From the NCBI GenBank assembly GCA_036644375.1, contig JAVXQD010000003.1, forward strand, positions 31,782 to 95,781: a DNA stretch of 64,000 bases, in the 5' to 3' direction. Made by a program: the position numbers and the translations under genes. Under the pieces are notes generated by a model. That model searched no databases. It was not told the DNA's origin and saw nothing but the letters and a program-made list of their open reading frames with translations. The DNA is from CALWZE01 sp036644375. Its GTDB lineage: Bacteria > Bacillota > Clostridia > Oscillospirales > Ruminococcaceae. Shown here piece after piece: positions 31,091-40,029 of this stretch (position 1 is the first letter of the stretch; every line of letters begins with the position of its first letter).

Positions 31091-32797
31091 TCAGTCGTTC
31101 AGCTTTTTAACGGTGCTTCGTATGTCGCGAGCACTCAGCTTGGATATCCGTCGGTCATAGGTGATAAATCCGTTTAATTCATCCTCGACATCGCTGAGCT
31201 GAGTGTACACCGAAGCGCATAAGCCGCGTTCCTTTGCCGGAATAATCTCATTTTCGTACAGTTCGATGAATGCGCTTTTAAGAGCTTCGGGTGTACTGAA
31301 TTTTTTATATCCGAAATCCCTGTCACAAAAGCTGTGCTCTGAAACGCGGTGTGCATATCCCCCGAATTCACTGAGAATTACCGCTCGTCCGAGCTTGTCG
31401 GGCTTAAAGCGATATGGCTTAAAATAGACATGCAGACTTTTAAAATCCCCCGAGCCCTGGTCATGCCAACCGCTTGCGTGATCGACAGGTCTGGTCGGGT
31501 CAAGCTCTTTTATTGTGTCATATATCTTGGCGGCGTCAAACTGTCCCCAGCCCTCGTTAAAAGGCACCCAAACCGAAAGGCTCACGACATTTTGCAGTTG
31601 TACAAGCATCTCATTAAGCTCGGTCATGTACTGATTCCGCCCGATTTCACTTTTGCGGGCAAATCGGCCATAGCTGCTGTCGCTGAAATTCATGCCGAAT
31701 AAAACAGGCAGTGTTATAACGAGCGGGTTGTAGTGCCCGCCGCCATTCACCATATCCTGCCACACAAGCATACCGAGTCGGTCACAGTGATAGTACCATC
31801 GCATCGGCTCGATTTTGATATGCTTGCGGAGCATGTTGAAGCCGAGCTCCTTCATCTGCACAATATCATAAATCATCGCTTCGTCGCTCGGTGCGGTGTA
31901 CAGACCGTCGCTCCAATAGCCCTGATCGAGTACTCCGTTATGAAAGAACGGGCGGTTGTTGAGATACATGCGCTTTATTCCGCTGCTATCTGCTTTTACC
32001 TCAAATTTCCTCATGCCGAAATAGCTTTTGACACTGTCAAGAGAGGTTGAAACCTCCAAATCATAAAGCTTCGGCTCATCGGGACTCCACGGCGTAAACT
32101 CCCCGATATCGAGTATTATCGGGACATTGGTTCTTCCCTTTTTCGTGTTTCCGCAAGCGGTGACGGTGCATTCACACTCGCAATTTGAATGTGCTGTAAC
32201 CTCGACGGCGGCACTGTCAAAAAGCGGCGTTACGGAAAGACGTGAGATGTATTCGCGAGGCACACTCTCACACCAAACCGTCTGCCAGATTCCGCTTTGC
32301 GGCGTATACCAGATTCCTCCGCGCTTCAATTTCTGTTTGCCCTTTGACTGCCACGAGCTGTCGGACAAATCCCTGACCTTTACAACGAGTTCGTTCTCGG
32401 CTTTAATGGCATCCGTTATGTCAAATGAAAATGCAGTGTATCCTCCGACATGAGCTCCGACAAAAATCCCGTTGACAAACACCTCGGCAGTCTGATCCAC
32501 CGCTCCGAAATGGAGCAGAACGCGGCCGCCCGAAAAGCTCTCGTCAAGAGTAAATGTACGCTTGTACCACAGAATATCTTTCGGGCTTATAATGCAGTTT
32601 GCGCCAGACAGCTCACTTTCCGGTGAAAAAGGAACAATAATTTCCCCGCTCATTTTATCGGGAGGACAATCGCCTTGATTTACGGCATATTGCCATCTTC
32701 CATTCAGACAAAGCCAGCTGTCTCGAACCATCTGCGGACGCGGGTATTCCGACAGCGGACTGTCGGGGTTCAGACTGTTGCCCCAAATTGTTTTCAT
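31091..32797 (-). CDS. Glycoside hydrolase family 2 enzyme
   Basis: A 568-residue intracellular hydrolase, no signal peptide. The N-terminal jelly-roll sugar-binding domain (RDSWLCLNGRWQYAVN, VDQTAEVFVNGIFVGAHVGG) is followed by the Ig-like domain and a TIM barrel. The acid/base glutamate is in VPFNEGWGQFD and the nucleophile in ILSEFGGYA, as in GH2. Activities in this family include beta-galactosidase, beta-glucuronidase and alpha-L-arabinofuranosidase; the NxKG motif typical of glucuronidases is not evident, so I do not assign one. Its ATG overlaps the MFS transporter stop by 4 bases, hence uptake and cleavage of one glycoside. Confidence 0.88.
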   Translation of the reverse strand: MKTIWGNSLNPDSPLSEYPRPQMVRDSWLCLNGRWQYAVNQGDCPPDKMSGEIIVPFSPESELSGANCIISPKDILWYKRTFTLDESFSGGRVLLHFGAVDQTAEVFVNGIFVGAHVGGYTAFSFDITDAIKAENELVVKVRDLSDSSWQSKGKQKLKRGGIWYTPQSGIWQTVWCESVPREYISRLSVTPLFDSAAVEVTAHSNCECECTVTACGNTKKGRTNVPIILDIGEFTPWSPDEPKLYDLEVSTSLDSVKSYFGMRKFEVKADSSGIKRMYLNNRPFFHNGVLDQGYWSDGLYTAPSDEAMIYDIVQMKELGFNMLRKHIKIEPMRWYYHCDRLGMLVWQDMVNGGGHYNPLVITLPVLFGMNFSDSSYGRFARKSEIGRNQYMTELNEMLVQLQNVVSLSVWVPFNEGWGQFDAAKIYDTIKELDPTRPVDHASGWHDQGSGDFKSLHVYFKPYRFKPDKLGRAVILSEFGGYAHRVSEHSFCDRDFGYKKFSTPEALKSAFIELYENEIIPAKERGLCASVYTQLSDVEDELNGFITYDRRISKLSARDIRSTVKKLND

Positions 32798-34068
32798 TTT
32801 TTCGTCTCCTTATTTTTGAGAATCAAAATCGGGACAATGACAAGCAAAAGCACCAATGCCGACGCCAAAAAAATCATCGGGGTCGGTACACTTTTTACAA
32901 CTCCCAGCTCCTCATAGGTCTCGCCGCTGTTCTTTATCACGGCCGCGCCTATGTACGGCCCGATTAGCATCGGGAGCATGACAAAAAATATCATGCGTAT
33001 TCCCTGAAAGTGCCCCGCCTTGTCCTTTGGCGTATAGTCGCGCACCATTGCGGAAAGTATCGCCGTAACGAGCATATACCCCGACATCATCAGTGCACCC
33101 GCAAGGATGACTGCGATAAAGGAGCGGACAAAATACATCGCTGTAAGTCCGACAAACATGACGGCGACTGCGGGCAAAACCACCTTGAGCTTACCCTTTT
33201 TGTCGATAAAGCCGCCGCTTGCAACCGATACGACAGATGCGGTCACGAGCACAACCGCGAGCACTATCGCATATCCCTCAAAGCCGAGATACTTTTGTAT
33301 GTATATTATGAGGTATGGAAAAAATGTCTGAACCGCACATGAAAAAAGAAGCAGAGCCGTGAGAGATATGTACAGGGACGCGTTGTCTTTGATGACGGAG
33401 GGACGAAACCCGTATGTGATATTTTTAAAATACGACTCGTTTTTGTGCTCGACAGGGACATCTTTGATGAGAAAAGCAGACGCTATTCCGGTAAACGTCA
33501 CCAGTATGCCGAATATGAGGAAAAATTCACGCCAGCGTCCCTGTCGGGTCATTCCGTCAAATCCGCCGAAGATAATAAGCATGGCGACAAGAGGAAATAT
33601 GGCAAGCACGGATTCAGCGCGACCGCGGTTATCGCGGTCGGTCACATCGGTGACATAGGCATTAAATGCGGCATCGTTTGCCGTTGAGCCGAAAAATGTC
33701 ATAATGCAATCCATAATCACGACAAGCACCGCCGCTGTTGTAACAGCGTTTGCGGCAGGAAACCACACGCTGACTTTTTCGGGGCTGATAAAGCCAAAGG
33801 CCATGGTTGAAAAGCCCCACAAAATGTACCCGCACACTATGAAAACTTTTCGCTTAGACAGCTTGTCGGACAAAGCGCCCATGACGAGGGTCGTGAGTGT
33901 GGCGGCAATGGCGCTTGCGGCGACCATGTTCGCGATATACGTGGGGTCGGTGGAGATTGTATTGTATAAAAAAACATTGAAATACATATTTTCAATGACC
34001 CAAGCAAGCTGACCCGCAAGCCCGATCAGAATAAAAGACGCCCAGATTCTCGCAGATAGTTTTTTCAT
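32794..34068 (-). CDS. MFS transporter, glycoside-type
   Basis: A 424-residue membrane protein with 12 hydrophobic segments. LVMGALSDKLSKRKVFIVCG is the loop 2-3 motif of the major facilitator superfamily, and DVTDRDNRGRAESVLAIFP with GFIDKKGKLKVVLP recalls the GPH/SLC45-like sugar carriers. It is upstream of and translationally coupled to a GH2 gene, so it probably imports the disaccharide or glycoside that the hydrolase splits. ATG is preceded by AAAGGAACG. Confidence 0.85.
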   Translation of the reverse strand: MKKLSARIWASFILIGLAGQLAWVIENMYFNVFLYNTISTDPTYIANMVAASAIAATLTTLVMGALSDKLSKRKVFIVCGYILWGFSTMAFGFISPEKVSVWFPAANAVTTAAVLVVIMDCIMTFFGSTANDAAFNAYVTDVTDRDNRGRAESVLAIFPLVAMLIIFGGFDGMTRQGRWREFFLIFGILVTFTGIASAFLIKDVPVEHKNESYFKNITYGFRPSVIKDNASLYISLTALLLFSCAVQTFFPYLIIYIQKYLGFEGYAIVLAVVLVTASVVSVASGGFIDKKGKLKVVLPAVAVMFVGLTAMYFVRSFIAVILAGALMMSGYMLVTAILSAMVRDYTPKDKAGHFQGIRMIFFVMLPMLIGPYIGAAVIKNSGETYEELGVVKSVPTPMIFLASALVLLLVIVPILILKNKETKK

Positions 34069-34457
34069 TTAAATACGTTCCTTTCGCAGCGCACAGGATA
34101 TTTCAGATATTGATACAATTAAAGTTTATCACTTATTCGGCAAACATTCTATCGGCAGCCGCAAATAATTAAATTATTCAACTGCGTGCGGCGCGTGGCA
34201 GAGTGCGAATACGGGGATTTAATCGCAACAGCCTTTGACAGGCGTGAATAATTGAGTTTAATATTTTTTAAACGTCATTGTGCATTGAGGTAAAGGTCTC
34301 GATATGATAAAATATAAAAAAATATGTTTTTCGATATGAGTTCAAGGCTGCTTTTCGTTTTGGAACTGCTTCTATTGCGATGTGTTTCTCATTTTGATGT
34401 CGGAGACGCCTTGTGTGGAAATCCTTGAAACAAAATTGTGATAAAGGAAGAAAAATC
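34069..34457. other. Divergent intergenic region between the MFS-GH2 and L-xylulose operons
   Basis: The 389 bases contain no supported gene. TGATACAATTAAAGTTTATCA-like imperfect palindrome at 34111-34131 (arms TGATA/TATCA) sits 43 bases before the MFS start and may be its operator. The plus-strand promoter and a 9-base direct repeat lie at 34285-34339. Confidence 0.45.
34285..34339 (+). promoter_or_regulatory. Promoter of the L-xylulose operon with direct repeats
   Basis: TTGAGG (34285-34290), 17 bases, TAAAAT (34308-34313). TCGATATGA occurs at 34299-34307 in the spacer and again at 34331-34339, 32 bases apart, i.e. about three helical turns. This suits a dimer-of-dimers regulator bound across the start site. 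Confidence 0.55.
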
Positions 34458-35483
34458 TTGAAATTTCTAAAAACACATCTTGAAAATTTGCCGTTCTGCT
34501 ATGCGGCTGCTCCCATTAAGGTCAATGGTGAGGACAGGTATATTTTCGCTACTGATGACAAGGGACCCTGCCTTTGCATTAATCCGCTCAGCAAGGAGAT
34601 TGAGAACATATGGGATGGACCGGGCGGCACGATGTCAATTATTCCGATACCGGGCAAAGACGGTGATTTTCTTGCATCACAGAATTTTATGCCGGGCTTT
34701 ACGGCGAGAGAAGCTGCTATTGTGCGTGTGAGATATGAGGACGGTAAATGGAATGTAAGTCCATGGCTGTCTGTTCCCTACATCCACCGATTTGACATTA
34801 TTCAATCAGGCGATGAGAATTGGTTTATCGGGTGTATTTTGTCCAATACGGACAAGCCGTCTGCGGATTGGAGCTGTCCGGGAGGAATGGTTGCGGCGAG
34901 GCTTAATGATAGCTTTGATGCACCTTTAGAGCTGGATACCATTGCAACCGGCATGACAAAAAACCATGGATATTGCAGATCGCAGGAAAACGGACAAGCC
35001 ATAGTATATGTCGCCTGTGACGAGGGCGTTTTTAAGATACCCGTACCCGAAAGCAAATCGGAAAGCTGGCGGGCTGTAAGAATTTTAAATGTGCATGCGT
35101 CTGATGTGGCGGTGTGCGATATTGATAACGACGGAAAAAACGAGCTGGCCGTCATTGAGCCCTTTCACGGCGGTGCTTACGTAATTTATCATGAATCCGA
35201 CAGTGGATATAAAGAGGTGTACCGCTATGGCGCAGAGACGGATTTTCTCCATGCGATATGGGGAGGAGAGCTGTGCGGCGAAAAAGTGTTTTTGGGCGGG
35301 AGCCGTGCTATGGACAAGGAGCTTTTTGCGGTGAGCTGTAGGAACGGTGAATATTGCAGCAATATTATTGAAAAGGGATACGGCCCGAGCAATTTTGCTG
35401 TTTTCAAAAACAAAGCCGGTTATAATCTGCTTGTCGCTAACAGGGAATCGGGAGAATGTGCGGTTTTTGCCGTTACGGAATAA
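34458..35483 (+). CDS. Hypothetical beta-propeller protein with an FG-GAP/VCBS-like repeat
   Basis: About 341 residues if started at TTG 34458, which has AAAGGAAG about nine bases upstream; GTG 34413 lacks a ribosome site. Repeating strands and aromatic/Gly motifs run through the protein. VAVCDIDNDGKNELAVIEP near residue 220 is an FG-GAP/VCBS calcium-binding-type repeat, which suggests a beta-propeller. There is no signal peptide, which is unusual for VCBS proteins. It leads an operon of L-xylulose enzymes (38 bases before the first), so it may be a lactonase-like or sugar-binding propeller. I cannot name its function. Confidence 0.6.
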   Translation: MKFLKTHLENLPFCYAAAPIKVNGEDRYIFATDDKGPCLCINPLSKEIENIWDGPGGTMSIIPIPGKDGDFLASQNFMPGFTAREAAIVRVRYEDGKWNVSPWLSVPYIHRFDIIQSGDENWFIGCILSNTDKPSADWSCPGGMVAARLNDSFDAPLELDTIATGMTKNHGYCRSQENGQAIVYVACDEGVFKIPVPESKSESWRAVRILNVHASDVAVCDIDNDGKNELAVIEPFHGGAYVIYHESDSGYKEVYRYGAETDFLHAIWGGELCGEKVFLGGSRAMDKELFAVSCRNGEYCSNIIEKGYGPSNFAVFKNKAGYNLLVANRESGECAVFAVTE

Positions 35484-35541
35484 GCTTGGGCTTTGAATTA
35501 ATGTGCGAAAAATATAACAGTTGGTTGACAGGAGAATTATT

Positions 35542-36402
35542 ATGTTGGGAAATCATCTGCTCGGTATTTACGAAAAAGCCTTCGACCGCGATATGACCAT
35601 GCCGAAAAGGGCAATAGCGGCTCGCAAAATGGGCTTTGAGTTCATAGAGCTGTCGATAGATGAATCGGATGAGCGGCTTGAACGCCTTTATTGGAGCAGT
35701 GAAAAACAGATAGAGTTTGCACGGCAGATGCGTGATGAGGGTATGCCGCTGCGCACAATTTGCTTCAGCGGACACAGACGGTTTCCGTTTGGCAGTTCCG
35801 AACCGTCAACTGCCGAAAAAGCGCGGGAGCTTATGAGGAGATGCATTGATTTTGCGGGAAATACAGGTGCCCGTGTAATACAGCTTGCGGGATACGACGT
35901 ATATTATGAAAAATCAACCGACGAAACAAAAGCCGCTTTTTTGGATGGACTTAAATACGCCTGCCGCCTTGCCGAAAAATACCAGATAATGCTGTCCATG
36001 GAAATAATGGATACTGAATTTATCAATTCTATTTCGAAAAATAAAGTTTATTCGGATATTCTAAAATCCCCGTGGTATTCTGTTTATCCGGATTTGGGAA
36101 ATCTGAGTGCGTGGGGCAACAATGTGGAAAATGAGCTTGCAATCGGAATAGACGAGATTGCAGCGGTGCATATCAAGGATACCCTCGCCGTAACCGATAG
36201 CTTTGGCGGGAAATTCAAGGAGGTCCCATTCGGAACAGGGTGTGTGGATTTTCGAAAATGCTTTGAAAAGCTTGAGGAGCTGGGTTATTGTGGGCCTTAT
36301 ATGATTGAGATGTGGGCAGATTCAAAAACGAGCTGCATTGAGGAAATTGCAAGCGCAAAGAGATTTGTGGAAATGCAGTTTGGCAAATGCGCTGATTTAT
36401 GA
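35542..36402 (+). CDS. ulaE: L-ribulose-5-phosphate 3-epimerase
   Basis: A 286-residue TIM-barrel sugar phosphate epimerase converting L-xylulose 5-phosphate to L-ribulose 5-phosphate. Starts at ATG 35542 (AGGAG eight bases before). It matches UlaE/SgbU closely: LGIYEKAFDRD, GFEFIELSIDESDERL, CFSGHRRFPFGS, IQLAGYDVYYEKS, SMEIMDTEF, YPDLGNLSAW and AAVHIKDT, with the metal-ligand Glu, Asp, His and Glu (GPYMIEMW) in place. The next gene, a 4-epimerase, starts 17 bases later. Confidence 0.93.
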   Translation: MLGNHLLGIYEKAFDRDMTMPKRAIAARKMGFEFIELSIDESDERLERLYWSSEKQIEFARQMRDEGMPLRTICFSGHRRFPFGSSEPSTAEKARELMRRCIDFAGNTGARVIQLAGYDVYYEKSTDETKAAFLDGLKYACRLAEKYQIMLSMEIMDTEFINSISKNKVYSDILKSPWYSVYPDLGNLSAWGNNVENELAIGIDEIAAVHIKDTLAVTDSFGGKFKEVPFGTGCVDFRKCFEKLEELGYCGPYMIEMWADSKTSCIEEIASAKRFVEMQFGKCADL

Positions 36403-36419
36403 CAGAAAGAGGTCACTGA

Positions 36420-37139
36420 ATGACAGTAGATGAGATGAAAAAAAGGGTGCTCTCGGCAAATCTGCAATTGCCGAAGCTGGGGTTGGTAATGTTGACATGG
36501 GGCAACGTTTCTGCCATTGACAGGAGCAGCGGCCTTGTCGCAATTAAGCCGAGCGGAGTTGCATATGAGACTATGACGGCAGAGGATATTGTGGTTGTGG
36601 ACTTAGAGGGCAACATTGTCGATGGCTCCGGACGCCCATCCTCGGATACGGCGACACACCTTGAGCTCTATCGCAAATTTACGGAAATAGGCGGAGTTGT
36701 GCATGTCCATTCGCGCTACGCAACGGCATGGGCGCAGGCTCTGCGTCCGCTGCCATGCTATGGGACAACGCACGCGGACTATTTTTACGGTGAGGTTCCA
36801 TGCACTCGTCCGCTTTCAAGGGAAGAAATTGAAAATGACTATGAGCTGAACACGGGCAGGGTAATTGTCGAAACCTTTGAAAAGACAGGAATAAATCCAC
36901 TGGCGGTGCCTGCCGTGCTTGTCGGAAGTCACGGACCTTTCACATGGGGGACAACGCCGGAAAAAGCAGTGGAGAATGCTCAGGTGCTTGAGGAAGTGGC
37001 ATGTCTTGCCTCAATCACGGAGTCAGTCAGCGCGGAGAAAAAATCGGCAGACCAATATTTGATGGACAAGCATTACAACAGAAAACACGGTAAAACCGCA
37101 TATTACGGCCAAATAAAGACGAAGGAGATCGGTATCTGA
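36420..37139 (+). CDS. araD: L-ribulose-5-phosphate 4-epimerase
   Basis: A 239-residue class II aldolase-fold epimerase making D-xylulose 5-phosphate from L-ribulose 5-phosphate. The zinc histidines are in VVHVHSRYATAWAQ and in LVGSHGPFTWG; TWGNVSAIDRSSG and IKPSGVAYETM bind the phosphate. AraD, UlaF and SgbE are nearly indistinguishable by sequence; the neighbouring UlaE and L-xylulose kinase favour the UlaF/SgbE role. AAGAGGT precedes the ATG. It ends one base before the kinase start. Confidence 0.92.
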   Translation: MTVDEMKKRVLSANLQLPKLGLVMLTWGNVSAIDRSSGLVAIKPSGVAYETMTAEDIVVVDLEGNIVDGSGRPSSDTATHLELYRKFTEIGGVVHVHSRYATAWAQALRPLPCYGTTHADYFYGEVPCTRPLSREEIENDYELNTGRVIVETFEKTGINPLAVPAVLVGSHGPFTWGTTPEKAVENAQVLEEVACLASITESVSAEKKSADQYLMDKHYNRKHGKTAYYGQIKTKEIGI

Positions 37140-37140
37140 G

Positions 37141-38667
37141 ATGAGATATTTTCTTGGAATCGACAATGGCGGAACTGCGACAAAAGCGGCACTTTACACG
37201 CCTGACGGCAAAGAGGTTGCAATTGCAGCGGTGGAGACAGAGATGAGTATTTCATGTCCCGGTCACGCGGAAAGAGACATGAAAAAAATGTGGGAGGCAA
37301 ACAAGAAAGTAATCCGCGATGTTATTGAAAAAGCAAAAATCGACAGCGGGGATATTGCCGGAATTTCCTGCTGCGGACATGGAAAAGGTCTTTATCTATG
37401 GGGAAAAAAAGACGAGCCGCTGCTTGGGATACTGTCATCGGATCAAAGAGCCGCAGCTTATGTGAAAAACTGGAACGAAGATAAAACGGCGGAAAAGGTC
37501 TATGAAAAGACATTGCAGTCTATCATGGTCTGTCAGCCCGTCGCACTGCTGGCATGGCTGAGAGATAATGACCCGCAAATTGTCAAAGATATAAAATGGG
37601 TGTTTTCCTGTAAGGATTATGTCAGATTTTGCCTTACCGGTGAGCCGATGGCGGAGTTAAGTGACGCTTCCGGCACAAATATGCTGAATTTGAAAACAAA
37701 AGCATATGACCGAGAGCTGCTCGGATATTTCGGAATTGATTTTATTTACGATGCGCTTCCCCCTCTGTGCCAGGCCACAGATATTTGCGGAAGAATTACA
37801 GAACAAACGGCAAAGGAAACAGGTCTCAAGGTCGGAACGCCTGTTTTCGGCGGAATGTTTGATATCAATGCCTGCGCGTTGGCGGTTGGCGCAATCAAAT
37901 CGGACAGAATCTGCATGATAGCAGGAACATGGAGCATGAACGAATATGTCAGTGACGTTCCGATAACCGACGGTAGCGTGCTTATGAATTCACTGTTTTG
38001 TATTCCGAACAAATTTTTAATTGAGGAATCAAGCCCAACCTCTGCCGGAAATAATGAGTGGTTCATGAAAAGGGTGCTTTCATCTCTGTTTGAGCAGGCG
38101 AAAGCCGAGAATAAATCCCCGTATAAAATCGCTGATGGGCTGGTGGAAGCACTTGACAGCAATGCCTATTGCCCGATATTTCTGCCTTTTGTCATGGGGT
38201 GCAATATGGATCCGAACGGAATGGGTGCGTTTGTGGGTCTCACACAATATCACACCTGTGCACATCTGATAAAAAGTGTATATGAGGGAATTGTTTTTTC
38301 GCACAGATATCATCTGGAGAATTTGATTAAATCAAAAAAATCCCCCATTGAATCCATCAGACTTGCGGGTGGCGCAGCGCGTTCTAAGGTGTGGGTGCAG
38401 ATGTTTGCGGATATTTTGGGATTTCCGATTGAGGCGGTAAACATCAAGGAGACGGGCGCTTTCGGGTGTGCGCTTTCCATTGCTGTGGCATCGGGAGAAT
38501 ACAAGAGTTATGAGGATGCCATTGCGCATATGGTGAAAATCGAGCCTGCAGTTTACCCGAGAAAAGAGCAGGGAAAACTATACGAAGAGAGATATCGGCT
38601 GTACATAAACACTGAAAAGGCTCTTGAATCGGTTTGGCAGAGCTACAGTGAAATAACCTCCGATTGA
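37141..38667 (+). CDS. lyxK: FGGY-family L-xylulose kinase
   Basis: A 508-residue sugar kinase. The N-terminal ATPase motif is FLGIDNGGTATKAALYTPDG, followed by GHAERDMKKMWEANKKVI, GISCCGHGKGLYLW and ILSSDQRAAAYV, which follow LyxK (L-xylulose kinase) more closely than xylulokinase. The second FGGY domain has GTPVFGGMFDINACAL, MIAGTWSMNEYV and SIRLAGGAARSKVWVQMFAD. It would phosphorylate L-xylulose to feed the two epimerases upstream, ending in D-xylulose 5-phosphate. Last gene of the operon; the scaffold gap follows about 90 bases later. Confidence 0.87.
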   Translation: MRYFLGIDNGGTATKAALYTPDGKEVAIAAVETEMSISCPGHAERDMKKMWEANKKVIRDVIEKAKIDSGDIAGISCCGHGKGLYLWGKKDEPLLGILSSDQRAAAYVKNWNEDKTAEKVYEKTLQSIMVCQPVALLAWLRDNDPQIVKDIKWVFSCKDYVRFCLTGEPMAELSDASGTNMLNLKTKAYDRELLGYFGIDFIYDALPPLCQATDICGRITEQTAKETGLKVGTPVFGGMFDINACALAVGAIKSDRICMIAGTWSMNEYVSDVPITDGSVLMNSLFCIPNKFLIEESSPTSAGNNEWFMKRVLSSLFEQAKAENKSPYKIADGLVEALDSNAYCPIFLPFVMGCNMDPNGMGAFVGLTQYHTCAHLIKSVYEGIVFSHRYHLENLIKSKKSPIESIRLAGGAARSKVWVQMFADILGFPIEAVNIKETGAFGCALSIAVASGEYKSYEDAIAHMVKIEPAVYPRKEQGKLYEERYRLYINTEKALESVWQSYSEITSD

Positions 38668-38759
38668 ATTTTTGTGTAGGCATTACTTTTTAAATAACTG
38701 CTGCAGTAGGATAGTTTCCTCCAATACAGCACAGAAAAACCAATCGGATACAACGGCTA

Positions 38760-38769
38760 NNNNNNNNNN
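38760..38769. other. Assembly gap (ten N)
   Basis: Ten unresolved bases join two contigs. True gap length is unknown, and genes on either side need not be neighbours in the genome. The flanking 90 and 110 bases contain no recognisable gene or insertion-sequence end. Confidence 0.98.
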
Positions 38770-38882
38770 GTTTAAGGCATTCTATTGTGCATTTCGATAT
38801 TTGAAAATGCTGCTGAAACAAGCTATTCGACTGTCGGTATCCCGATTATTTAAAACACACAGGAAAAAAGAAAAAGTTCAGC

Positions 38883-39905
38883 CTATCTCTGTACGCGCCC
38901 TGAACCGTCTCCGCACACCAGCTTTTCAACCTCGGAAACACTTGACATGTTAAAGTCGCCCTCAACCGAGTGCTTTAAGCATGAGGCTGCCACTGCAAAT
39001 TCGAGAGCGTCCTGAGGCTGCTTCCCGCTGAGAAGGGAATAGATAAGACCGGCGCCAAAGCTGTCACCTCCGCCGACGCGGTCGACAATATGGACGTCGT
39101 AGCTCTTTGAAAAAAAGCAGTCGCAGCCATCGAAAAGCATAGCGGCCCAAATGTTATCATTTGCCGTAATAGAGGTTCGCAGAGTTATTGCAACCTTTTC
39201 AAATCCGAAATCAGCTGCCAGCTTTTTAGCTACTTCTTTATATCCCTCCGTGTTAACTTTTCCTGAAATGAGGTTTGTTCCGCGGGACTCTATGCCGAAA
39301 ACATCCTTGGCATCCTCCTCGTTGGCAATGCAGACATCGACGTATTTCATGAGTCTGCTCATAACCTCCCGCGCCTTTTCTCTCGACCAAAGGTTTTTTC
39401 GATAATTGATATCACAGCTGATTTTTAGTCCCATTTTCTTTGCACAAATACATGCCTGCTCGCATATTTCGGGAAGCTTTCCGCCAAGAGCAGGGGTTAT
39501 TCCCGTAAAATGAAACCATTCCGCATCCTTGAAAATATTATCCCAGTTAAAGTCCGATGGCTCGGAAAGAGCAATTGAGGAATATGCGCGGTCGTATATT
39601 ACCTTTGACGGCCGCTGTGAAGCGCCCTTTTCAAGGTAATATATGCCCACTCGTTCGCCGCCGCGCACAATATCATCGATGTCAACACCAAAGCGCCTGA
39701 GAGAATTAACTGCACCCTGACCGATTTCATGCTCGGGCAATTTGGTGACAAAAGAGGCGTCAAGTCCAAAATTCGCAAGGGATACCGCTACGTTTGCCTC
39801 ACCGCCTCCGTAAAGCGCCTGATATTTTTCAGCTTGCAAAAATCGCATATAACCCTCCGGCGCAAGACGCAGCATAATTTCTCCGAAAGTCACTACCTTT
39901 TTCAT
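38883..39905 (-). CDS. kdgK: 2-keto-3-deoxygluconate kinase (PfkB family)
   Basis: A 340-residue ribokinase-family kinase from ATG 39905 (AAAGGTG before it; GTG 39914 would add three residues). TFGEIMLRLAPEGYMRFLQA and GGGEANVAVSLANFG are typical of KDG kinases; SCDINYRKNLWSREKA and the anion hole GGGDSFGAGLIYSLLSG with the catalytic Asp are present. It phosphorylates KDG, the product of the altronate dehydratase encoded just upstream, giving KDPG for an aldolase not seen here. It is the last gene of the leftward operon. Confidence 0.9.
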   Translation of the reverse strand: MKKVVTFGEIMLRLAPEGYMRFLQAEKYQALYGGGEANVAVSLANFGLDASFVTKLPEHEIGQGAVNSLRRFGVDIDDIVRGGERVGIYYLEKGASQRPSKVIYDRAYSSIALSEPSDFNWDNIFKDAEWFHFTGITPALGGKLPEICEQACICAKKMGLKISCDINYRKNLWSREKAREVMSRLMKYVDVCIANEEDAKDVFGIESRGTNLISGKVNTEGYKEVAKKLAADFGFEKVAITLRTSITANDNIWAAMLFDGCDCFFSKSYDVHIVDRVGGGDSFGAGLIYSLLSGKQPQDALEFAVAASCLKHSVEGDFNMSSVSEVEKLVCGDGSGRVQR

Positions 39906-40029
39906 ATTGTTCACCTTTCACGCTTTATAAATATTAGGTATCATTAAAATTTTGATGTAATGCCGAGAGCATTTGTCAGCCCGAAAGCCGATAAACGAAA
40001 TTCCATCTCACTGTTCAGCACAATGACGG

